From Hahella sp. CCB-MM4 (GTDB lineage: Bacteria; Pseudomonadota; Gammaproteobacteria; Pseudomonadales; Oleiphilaceae), in the NCBI RefSeq assembly GCF_002260525.1, contig NZ_MRYI01000001.1:248001-312000 (forward strand): DNA of 64,000 nucleotides. Reading direction: 5' to 3'. Made by a program: the position numbers and the translations under genes. The notes beneath the pieces were generated by a model, which was given only the letters and a program-made list of their open reading frames with translations, had not been told where the DNA came from and did no database searches. Numbering within the stretch: the stretch's first letter is position 1; each line of letters opens with the position of its first letter. Shown here piece after piece: positions 1 to 6,748 of this stretch.

Positions 1-120
1 TATTGGCTTGGTGGCATATCCAATGCTAAAAAGGGGCCGGATATCGGTTACCGCAGACTCCATAACGACAACTTAGATGAATTAGTGAAAACTTACTCTC
101 AGCTTAGGTTCCGGTATTAG
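1..120 (+). CDS. 3' end of an unidentified gene (partial)
   Basis: Reading frame 1 is open from the first base to a TAG at 118-120, giving about 39 residues that end in LVKTYSQLRFRY. The gene would begin before the window. Its last 17 bases overlap the 3' end of the convergent DHH phosphoesterase gene, which is common for tail-to-tail pairs. The fragment is polar, has no motif I recognise, and is too short to assign. It could also be a chance open frame. Confidence 0.4.
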   Translation, partial: YWLGGISNAKKGPDIGYRRLHNDNLDELVKTYSQLRFRY

Positions 121-973
121 CCAGATCCGCATTATTCAGCCTTCTGGTTGAAGCGGACAACGGAGTAGAAAAACCTGAGGCCCGGGCATGCCCACCTCCT
201 CCAAACAGGGAAGCGATCTGGGAAACATCTTCGCCTTCCGCCGAAGACCGCAGAGACCATATACGTTTTTCCGGTTTATCCAGATACCCTGCGGCAAAAG
301 GATACCCCTGGGCAAGTTCGCCCAGAACTTCGCTGATGATATTGGTGGGACAGTTAACTATTGGAACATCGAAACCGGCAATCCGACCCATGGCGGCACG
401 CTTCTTATACTGAATAATCTCCAGATTACGATAGCGGTTAATCACCTTCCCTTCACGAGCCAGATCCTCCAGCAGCGGCAGCTCATCCAGCCAGGGCAGC
501 CAGACATCAAACTCCTGGGGGTAGGATGCTAACGCTGCAGTCACGTCACGGGACTCAGGTATTGTCCAGCTCCAAAGGTCTCGGTCCTGAATACATTGCA
601 GCAATCGGGGTACCGGCTCTCGATGGAAGTATTCCCAGGTTATCACAGCGCCGGAACGGTTCATGTCAAAGACCATTTCCAGGTGTGGAAAGTCTTGATC
701 CAACCCTTTGCAGTCCTGGTAGGCACTGATGTGATGATCCAGTATGGTGACCTTCGAAGCAGCCTCACAAAGCGTCTGCATCGTGGCGCGCGGATAACAG
801 AAGTCCAGAAGATAGACTTCTCTATCCATCACATTAGGCGGTGGTTCGTTGTGCTGGGCAGCATAGTACTCAACTTCCAGTCCCTCACGGCAATTAAGAT
901 AGCAATATGCCGCCAGAGCGCTACCGAAGCCATCCAGACATCCCCCGCCATGGTATATCACCATTGGTTGCAT
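104..973 (-). CDS. DHH/DHHA1-family phosphoesterase
   Basis: A 289-residue cytoplasmic protein of the DHH superfamily, Mn-dependent phosphoesterases that act on short oligonucleotides, cyclic dinucleotide products or related phosphodiesters. Visible motifs: an N-terminal YHGGGCLDGFGSA segment replacing the usual HxDxDG motif, LLDFCYP with the second metal aspartate, ILDHH as the DHH signature, and C-terminal GGGGHARASGF typical of the DHHA1 substrate-binding domain. An upstream ATG at 1024 is possible, but the ATG at 973 follows a GGGAG ribosome site and leads straight into the first strand, so I prefer it. The exact substrate cannot be told from sequence. Confidence 0.85.
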   Translation of the reverse strand: MQPMVIYHGGGCLDGFGSALAAYCYLNCREGLEVEYYAAQHNEPPPNVMDREVYLLDFCYPRATMQTLCEAASKVTILDHHISAYQDCKGLDQDFPHLEMVFDMNRSGAVITWEYFHREPVPRLLQCIQDRDLWSWTIPESRDVTAALASYPQEFDVWLPWLDELPLLEDLAREGKVINRYRNLEIIQYKKRAAMGRIAGFDVPIVNCPTNIISEVLGELAQGYPFAAGYLDKPEKRIWSLRSSAEGEDVSQIASLFGGGGHARASGFSTPLSASTRRLNNADLANTGT

Positions 974-1126
974 CCTTTTCTCCCGACTAAACGTCTCCCT
1001 TACTGACAATCGACACCACAACAATTGCCAACCATTCCCGGCAAGAACCGGAAACCATTAATATTCATTTGTTTAAAGGATACGGCACCGGCCTGCATTA
1101 AGACCAGTGCCTGTTTTGGATAGGCC

Positions 1127-2692
1127 TTAAATCAGAAGGCCACGGATCGTGTAGAAAAGGAACGCAGCTAAAAGAGCAGAGGCAGGAACGGTGATAATCC
1201 AGGCAGCAACAATCTTCTTCATGCTGGCACGTTTTACCAATTCCTCTTTATAGACATTCTTTAAGCGTTTACGCTCACTTTTGGTAAGGGGAACGTCTTC
1301 TTTGTTTTTCTTCGCCTGCTTCAGCATCAGCTTCATGTCTTCAACGGAAGCTTCCTGGAAGTTTTTGAGGAATTTCTGCAATTTTTCCCGTTCGATACCA
1401 GCATGATCATCAATAATCTGATGTAACTGGCTGGCATAGCTGACCTTAAGGTACTCTCTCAGGAAACCGACACCAAATACCGCTCCCACTGCAATATGAG
1501 TGGAGCTGACCGGCAATCCAAGCTGGGATGCGATAATGACGGTAATCGCGGCTGCCAGGGCAATACAGAATGCCCGGGTTTTATCCAGCTCGGTAATTTC
1601 ATTACCGACCGTACGAATCAGTTTTGGACCATATAACAGAAGGCCAATGGCAATTCCTATGGCTCCGATCATCATTACCCAAAGCGGAATAGAAGCAGAT
1701 TTAACAATCCCATGATTGATAATTGCATCGTTGATTGCCGCCAGAGGGCCGATTGCATTGGCCACATCGTTGGCACCATGCGCAAAGCTCAGCAAGGCCG
1801 CTGCAAATATCAAAGGAACGGTAAACAGTCGGTTCACACTATCCCGATGGTTTTCCAACTTGGCACCGGCTTTCTTGATTAGCGGAATTAAGAAGGCATA
1901 AATCACCAAAGCACTGACGCCGCCAATTGCCAACGCCGTTGTAAAATCCAGCTTGACGATTTTCTTGGTGCCCTTCAGCAGCAGGTAGGTGACAAAAGCC
2001 CACGCCATAATACCGATCAGAATGGGAACGTATCGCACTGCCGCAGCTATTCGATCTTCCTTATATAGGATGGTTCGTTTGATGAAGTACAAAAACAACG
2101 CGGCAATCAAACCACCCAGCATCGGGGAGATAACCCAACTGGCGACAATAGCCCCCATCTGAGTCCAATTGGCAACAGCGAATCCACCTGCGGCGATCCC
2201 GGCCCCCAGCACCCCACCAACAATCGAGTGAGTGGTTGATACAGGAGCTCCAATATAGGTCGCCAGATTCAGCCATAAAGCGCCAGCGAGAAGTGCAGCG
2301 GTCATTAACCAGATGAACGTATCTGCGTCAGAGATAAAATCCGGATTAATGATGCCTTTCTTGATTGTGCTGACAACATCGCCGCCGGCAATCAACGCTC
2401 CAGCGCCTTCAAATATCGCTGCGATAAACAATGCGCCGACAAGGGTCAGGGCTTTGGAGCCAACCGCCGGACCGACGTTGTTCGCCACATCGTTGGCGCC
2501 GATATTCATGGCCATATAGCCGCCGATAATGGCAGCAGCGACCAGAAGATAACCGCCTTCCACCCCTTGGGTATGGAAACCGGTATAGATAAAAATGCCG
2601 AATACAAAAAGAAGCGCGAAACCTAGTCGAGCTACGTCCTGAGTTACAGAAGAGGTTGCGTCCTGTAACTCTCCAAGGTTACGAAACTCCAT
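1127..2692 (-). CDS. PiT-family inorganic phosphate transporter
   Basis: A 521-residue inner-membrane protein with about ten hydrophobic helices. It carries both copies of the PiT signature GANDVAN, near residue 65 and near residue 300, the hallmark of PitA/PHO-4 type H+ or Na+ symporters for (metal-)phosphate. A charged cytoplasmic loop rich in Lys and Glu lies between residues 430 and 490. The family is a low-affinity constitutive phosphate uptake route, complementing the high-affinity Pst system at 39-48 kb. The start follows an AGGGG ribosome site. No PhoU-like partner gene (DUF47) is adjacent, unlike many pit loci. Confidence 0.93.
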   Translation of the reverse strand: MEFRNLGELQDATSSVTQDVARLGFALLFVFGIFIYTGFHTQGVEGGYLLVAAAIIGGYMAMNIGANDVANNVGPAVGSKALTLVGALFIAAIFEGAGALIAGGDVVSTIKKGIINPDFISDADTFIWLMTAALLAGALWLNLATYIGAPVSTTHSIVGGVLGAGIAAGGFAVANWTQMGAIVASWVISPMLGGLIAALFLYFIKRTILYKEDRIAAAVRYVPILIGIMAWAFVTYLLLKGTKKIVKLDFTTALAIGGVSALVIYAFLIPLIKKAGAKLENHRDSVNRLFTVPLIFAAALLSFAHGANDVANAIGPLAAINDAIINHGIVKSASIPLWVMMIGAIGIAIGLLLYGPKLIRTVGNEITELDKTRAFCIALAAAITVIIASQLGLPVSSTHIAVGAVFGVGFLREYLKVSYASQLHQIIDDHAGIEREKLQKFLKNFQEASVEDMKLMLKQAKKNKEDVPLTKSERKRLKNVYKEELVKRASMKKIVAAWIITVPASALLAAFLFYTIRGLLI

Positions 2693-2725
2693 CGGTGTTA
2701 TCCCCTGCTAAAACTGAGGGCGCAA

Positions 2726-2743
2726 CTGTAACAAAAGAGTCAC
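2726..2743 (+). promoter_or_regulatory. Weak Pho-box-like direct repeat upstream of pit
   Basis: CTGTAAC, four A residues, then GAGTCAC matches the 7-4-7 Pho-box layout, but the second half is poor and the site reads away from the pit gene. If bound by PhoB it would more likely repress than activate. Low confidence. Confidence 0.22.
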
Positions 2744-2829
2744 CCAAATAACATATATAAAGACAACTTGACGGACATCCTGGCCCTACCCGGACTAGGC
2801 CTCCTGGAGGATCAATAACCTACCTCAAA

Positions 2830-3153
2830 TCATTCCGCTTCAAACTCGTACTCCCGCTCTACACGAGCCACCCGCAAGTGATAGTTTTGATAGAATTTTG
2901 TACGCCCCATTTCCCTGGCGACAGTATGCTCGGCTTCATTACGCCAAGCCTTGATCGACGCCTCATCTTTCCAATAGGAAATGGTAATGCCCATACTCTG
3001 ATCACGCGCAGACTCCACCCCAAGGAACCCTGGCTGCTGCTGCGCCAGTTCCACCATTCTGGCAGCCGTAGCCTCATAACCATCATCATAGGCGGAGGCT
3101 TTCAACCTATTGGAAAAAATCACGGCATAGTAGGAATCAATTGACGCGCTCAA
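2830..3153 (-). CDS. Antibiotic biosynthesis monooxygenase (ABM) family protein
   Basis: I place the start at a TTG codon (3151-3153), seven bases after a strong AGGAG. The 107-residue product then has the length usual for ABM-fold proteins, starting MSASIDSYYAVIFSN. Conserved features include the opening beta strand YYAVIFSN, a QPGFLGVES loop and ISYWKDEASIKAWR, typical of this dimeric ferredoxin-like family that includes cofactor-free monooxygenases and haem-degrading enzymes. An open frame continues upstream to 3246, but that part looks like the untranslated leader. The function is unassigned; many members are quinol or stress-related oxygenases. Confidence 0.78.
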   Translation of the reverse strand: MSASIDSYYAVIFSNRLKASAYDDGYEATAARMVELAQQQPGFLGVESARDQSMGITISYWKDEASIKAWRNEAEHTVAREMGRTKFYQNYHLRVARVEREYEFEAE

Positions 3154-3282
3154 TGGCCATCTCCTGTGTGAGAAAAACTGAAGAGATTTAGCATTATTCA
3201 AGTTTTTTTGAATTTTGCTACCCACCCTATTGAAATCTATGGTCATTTTATATACATTCGAAGCGTTCGTGCATCAAGAGAA

Positions 3283-3531
3283 GGACTGACGGTCCTCGCC
3301 AACCTGCCGACCTGGGCAAGGTGGTGCCAAAACCAACGGATATAAGTTGTTTATGTCAAACCTGTTAATGACCAAACGAATTACGAAGGGGATGTTACCG
3401 CAAGGTAAGTGACCCCCGTTTCGTCATGCTGCCAAAACTCTTCGGCAGCGAGTCATTAAAAGGAACTACCCCCCGCTAAGCGGGAACGACATAAATAACG
3501 GTTCGATCTGGTTTTGGGATGTGGTCATCCC
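3283..3531 (+). other. Chain of stem-loops in a 440-base gene-free stretch (candidate structured RNA)
   Basis: Between the ABM gene and the next ORF there is no coding sequence but at least six strong hairpins in 250 bases: GGAC/GTCC (3283-3295); a bulged CCAACCTGCC/GGCAAGGTGG stem (3299-3324); ACGAAGGGG with TTACC-GCAA-GGTAA capped by a GNRA loop (3383-3424); GCTGCC/GGCAGC (3428-3449); CCCGC-TAA-GCGGG (3472-3484); GGGATG-TGGT-CATCCC (3516-3531). No U-run terminator follows, so this may be the 5' leader of the ORF at 3598. It matches no riboswitch class I know. The strand is inferred from the downstream gene. Confidence 0.45.
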
Positions 3532-3597
3532 TGACAAATAACAGGTAAGCCCTTTCGTCAGTTCTCGCACGTGGTATTAAACTTCGTGGAGAACCCT

Positions 3598-3927
3598 ATG
3601 CAACATTCTGTCAACTTTAAAGTGGATTCGCCGGATAGCGAACGCTTTCTCAATCATCCCCAACTAGTGTGGTCAAACCTGTACCAATGCGAACTATATG
3701 TGTGGTTGGCTTCAGGCGAGAGACGCAGCAAATCGGGCCAATTGAACTTCAGCTACTGGCTTTACGTTGAATATCGCGATCGATTTGGACGTGCAAGATA
3801 CAGCCAATTCCGTTTTTCTCTATTGGATTCAGTCGCCCACTTTATTGCCGATGCTCTGCCACAGGAATCCCTCCACGAAATAGATCCTGTTAAGACCGGT
3901 TCACAACCCATTGGCATGAAAATTTAG
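3598..3927 (+). CDS. Hypothetical protein, 109 residues
   Basis: Translation from the ATG at 3598, six bases after GGAG, gives a soluble 109-residue protein beginning MQHSVNFKVDSPDSERF. It is rich in aromatic residues in the middle (WSNLYQCELYVWLAS, NFSYWLYVEYRDRFG), suggesting a small beta-rich fold, and has no signal peptide, membrane segment or cysteine pair. I do not recognise the family. The ribosome site supports a real gene. An extension to 3571 in the same frame is possible but has no ribosome site. Confidence 0.6.
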   Translation: MQHSVNFKVDSPDSERFLNHPQLVWSNLYQCELYVWLASGERRSKSGQLNFSYWLYVEYRDRFGRARYSQFRFSLLDSVAHFIADALPQESLHEIDPVKTGSQPIGMKI

Positions 3928-3928
3928 T

Positions 3929-4050
3929 CCCCCGGAATAATCTGCAGCCCTTGGTATTGAGGGGAAACGAGTCTCCGGGCGACCACGCCCATGCTATATT
4001 TTTCATGCGCCGGAAATACTCGGTAACGAAAATATGCTCAATTCCGGGGG
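3929..4050 (+). other. Inverted repeat enclosing a possible structured element
   Basis: CCCCCGGAAT at 3929-3938, right after the stop codon of the preceding ORF, is perfectly complementary to ATTCCGGGGG at 4041-4050. The enclosed 102 bases contain at least two further hairpins, CCCTT/GAGGG and GGGCG-ACCA-CGCCC, giving a multi-branch outline. There is no T-run, so it is not a standard terminator. It may be a 3' UTR structure or part of an RNA spanning the intergenic region. Confidence 0.35.
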
Positions 4051-4082
4051 GTTAGCGAATCTCCACTTCGCGAAACTTTGCC

Positions 4083-4402
4083 TATACTGAACTTATTCGG
4101 TGAAGTCCCATCGTCGGCAGCCCTGTACTTCTTATGGGGCTCGTTGGGTTATAGGGGCTGTCAGGGACAGAAAGTCCACCCGGCTATTTATTGCTATTGC
4201 TTTTAACTTTCATACAAAGCAAATAAATGTGCTGCTGGTTTTCAGTACATATGAAAGTGCTGACTAAGTCGACAACCGGACGTTGTTGACATGGGGATGA
4301 CGGAATATCGCAGGTACTCATAACTCTATCGCAATACGGCAAAGAACCGTTGCCTAGAACAACCTAGCGTTAGAAAATCGCCACACAAAGCGCCGCCAGT
4401 GA
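4083..4402 (+). promoter_or_regulatory. Putative promoter and long structured leader of the GGDEF gene
   Basis: A good -10 box, TATACT, lies at 4083-4088 (the -35 is weak). Transcription from about 4095 would leave a leader of roughly 308 bases. It contains nested stems GTCCC (4105-4109)/GGGAC (4164-4168) and CAGCCC (4118-4123)/GGGCTG (4155-4160). The GGGAC strand can instead pair with GTCC just downstream (GGAC-AGAAA-GTCC), an either/or arrangement. A nine-pair hairpin GTCGACAAC/GTTGTTGAC sits at 4268-4290. It does not fit the GEMM c-di-GMP riboswitch consensus. Regulation by this leader is inference. Confidence 0.35.
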
Positions 4403-5518
4403 ATGACAGAAGATAACAAGAATCAAAAATATAGGGCCGTTAATTCCTTGCTTGATGAAGATAAGCAGGTCATTAAGGTTATCAAGAGTATTGCCTATGC
4501 TGCAGCCGCGACAGCCATAGCGATCGGCATAAAGTCGTGGTTTTCTGGCCACCACCTTCATTCAGCCGCTCTGTTCGGGTTTGCCATGGTGATGGCCCTC
4601 AATGTTGTGGTCTATGACCGCACCCAGAACAGCTCCACGTTTCGCACGATTTTCCTGTGGCTGGTCGGGGGACTCTGCCTGTATCTGATAGCCTCAGGTG
4701 GCGAAAGCAATACCGGCATCCTCTGGTTCTATGTGTTCCCGCCATTCGTTTTTTACATCATCGGGTTACGCAGAGGATGGATCATGATGGGCATCATGGC
4801 CATATTGATCTTTATCGTCTTCCGATTTCCTGAAATCCCCCTGATCAAAGCAACCTATACCACTGACTTCCAGCTGCGCTTCACAGCCAGCGTCTCCTTT
4901 GTGACTGTTTTTTCCTTTGTCATGGACTACTCACGTCGACAGGCCCGAGAAGAGCTGATCAGCATGGCGAGGCTATATGAGCAGGCTGCCCGGACTGACG
5001 AGCTTACCCAACTGCCTAACCGGCGCGATATGCAGCAACATCTGGAAAAGGAGTTCTTTCGGTACAAACGTCATGGCAGCTATTTTTCCGTCATCCTACT
5101 GGACATCGATCACTTTAAGATCATCAACGACACCTATGGCCACGATGCGGGCGATTTTGTACTGGTGGAATTTGCTAACCTGCTGAGGGAGTCATGCCGG
5201 AAAGTCGACACTGCCGCCCGCTGGGGAGGAGAAGAATTTCTTGTTCTTCTTCCGGATACATCGATGGTCCAGGCACTGGCGACAGCAGAAAGATTCAGAA
5301 AGCGGGTGGAAGCAACCGAGCTGACATACAAGAACCAGAGAATATGTTTCACCACCAGCTGTGGTGTCTGCTCGATCAGCCAGACCAAAAACCTTGGTTC
5401 ATTGCTGAAACAAGCAGACATCAACCTGTACCAAGCCAAAGTCAAAGGCCGCAACCTGGTGATTCCGCTGGTAGTACAGAAACCCGAACCCTCACCGGCC
5501 AATCGCTCAGCCCGCTAA
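4403..5518 (+). CDS. Membrane diguanylate cyclase (GGDEF)
   Basis: A 371-residue inner-membrane protein. Residues 25-175 form about five or six hydrophobic segments, a sensor region of unknown ligand, followed by a short linker and a GGDEF domain (about 205-360) that makes c-di-GMP from two GTP. The active site reads GGEEF (near residue 275), the substrate loop DELTQLPNRR and metal-binding DIDHFKIIND are intact, and RKVD five residues before GGEEF is a canonical product-inhibition I-site. All key residues are present, so an active, feedback-inhibited cyclase is expected. The start is the first ATG of the frame; its ribosome site is weak. A structured leader precedes it. Confidence 0.92.
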   Translation: MTEDNKNQKYRAVNSLLDEDKQVIKVIKSIAYAAAATAIAIGIKSWFSGHHLHSAALFGFAMVMALNVVVYDRTQNSSTFRTIFLWLVGGLCLYLIASGGESNTGILWFYVFPPFVFYIIGLRRGWIMMGIMAILIFIVFRFPEIPLIKATYTTDFQLRFTASVSFVTVFSFVMDYSRRQAREELISMARLYEQAARTDELTQLPNRRDMQQHLEKEFFRYKRHGSYFSVILLDIDHFKIINDTYGHDAGDFVLVEFANLLRESCRKVDTAARWGGEEFLVLLPDTSMVQALATAERFRKRVEATELTYKNQRICFTTSCGVCSISQTKNLGSLLKQADINLYQAKVKGRNLVIPLVVQKPEPSPANRSAR

Positions 5519-5547
5519 CTTACGAGGTATTCAGCCAGACAAGGTCA

Positions 5548-6003
5548 TCACAGGTAGTGAGACTGGATATGTTTCCACTCTGCAGCCGTCACCGGCATTA
5601 CCGAGAGTCGATTGCGCTTGACCAGCAACATGTCAGACAGCAACGGATCACTCTTCAGGGTTGAAAGTGGAATCACTTCATCCAGTGTGAATCGCCATTG
5701 AACATCCACACAAAACCAACGAGGCTTTTCTGAGCTGCTTTTTGGATCGTAGTAGGAAGACTCCGGATCAAAAGCCGTGGGGTCCGGATAGGCCGTCCGA
5801 CAGACTTCAGCAAATCCGGCAATTCCCGGAACCGCACAGCTGCTGTGATATATCATCACTCTGTCGCCGACCTTCATTTCTCTCATGAAGTTACGCGCCT
5901 GATAATTTCGTACTCCCTCCCACATACTGATGGACTGGGGACAATTCAGCAGATCCTCAATGCTGAAGGTATCGGGCTCGGTCTTCATCAGCCAATAGTT
6001 CAT
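5548..6003 (-). CDS. EVE domain protein
   Basis: A 151-residue soluble protein covering a whole EVE (PUA-like) domain: MNYWLMKTEPDTFSIEDL at the start, WEGVRNYQARNFMREMKVGD, and IYHSSC are signature elements. The fold binds modified bases or nucleic acid, and stand-alone bacterial members are widespread with no firm role. ATG at 6003 is chosen because AGGAG sits five bases upstream; a GTG six bases earlier would overlap that site. It is convergent with the GGDEF gene. Confidence 0.9.
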   Translation of the reverse strand: MNYWLMKTEPDTFSIEDLLNCPQSISMWEGVRNYQARNFMREMKVGDRVMIYHSSCAVPGIAGFAEVCRTAYPDPTAFDPESSYYDPKSSSEKPRWFCVDVQWRFTLDEVIPLSTLKSDPLLSDMLLVKRNRLSVMPVTAAEWKHIQSHYL

Positions 6004-6227
6004 GCTCACTCCTTTAGGTCATGTCCGACATAGCCGGCATATTGTGATCCAATTAACAGTTTCGAACTCTGTTACAAAGATAACCGGATTGGTAACGAAT
6101 CCGTTGCACGGCTCTCTGACAGAAATCCGGGCCGTCAGTATAATGGTCAGCTCTATACGTCGACCAGTTCTGTGGTCGAGCTAGACAAGCAAATCGATAT
6201 TCATCTCATTTACCTGTCAGGATTGTA

Positions 6228-6683
6228 GTGAATCAGATCGTTATATGTGTCGGCTCAGTTTATGGAGCTGCACTGGAAACTGCCAGAGCCGTCCGCACAG
6301 CCCTGCAGGCCGAAGGATTCTCCGTGGAGCTGCATGAGGCCCCCACCCTCGCTTCTGTTACCGAAACAGAGGGAGCTGTCTTGATATGCACATCCACCAC
6401 CGGTACCGGAGATCTACCCGAAAATATTGCGCCTCTTTATCAAGGCCTGACCAACGAATACCCCAACATTGTCGGCAGACCCTTCGGCGTCATTACGCTG
6501 GGAGACAGCTCCTATTTCGAATCCTTTGGAGGCGCTGGGGATCTGATATTTGAGGCTTTTACTGAACTGGCGGCAAAACCGCTGAGCCCATTACTGAAAA
6601 TCGATGCTCAGGAGACCGCAGACCCGGAGGAAGTAGCTGTTCCCTGGTCCAGAGAATGGGCCCGTCAGTTAACTAACCAGTAA
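6228..6683 (+). CDS. Flavodoxin-like (MioC-type) protein
   Basis: A 151-residue cytoplasmic protein with a flavodoxin fold that should bind FMN and carry electrons. It has the N-terminal VGSVYGAALETA phosphate loop, STTGTGDLPEN in the second FMN loop, and VITLGDSSYFESFGGAG in the third, close to MioC and the flavodoxin domain of sulfite reductase-like proteins. The start is GTG at 6228 with CAGGA upstream. It lies directly before the 7TMR-DISM gene and may be cotranscribed. The redox partner is not evident. Confidence 0.88.
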   Translation: MNQIVICVGSVYGAALETARAVRTALQAEGFSVELHEAPTLASVTETEGAVLICTSTTGTGDLPENIAPLYQGLTNEYPNIVGRPFGVITLGDSSYFESFGGAGDLIFEAFTELAAKPLSPLLKIDAQETADPEEVAVPWSREWARQLTNQ

Positions 6684-6748
6684 AACGCCATCAACCCGGA
6701 GGTCTGAACATTTTCAGGAAGCTTATAGGTTTCAACTTTTATCGGGGC

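Noticed and set aside
4105..4180. GEMM c-di-GMP riboswitch
   Set aside because: The conserved core sequences are missing, despite the position before a GGDEF gene.
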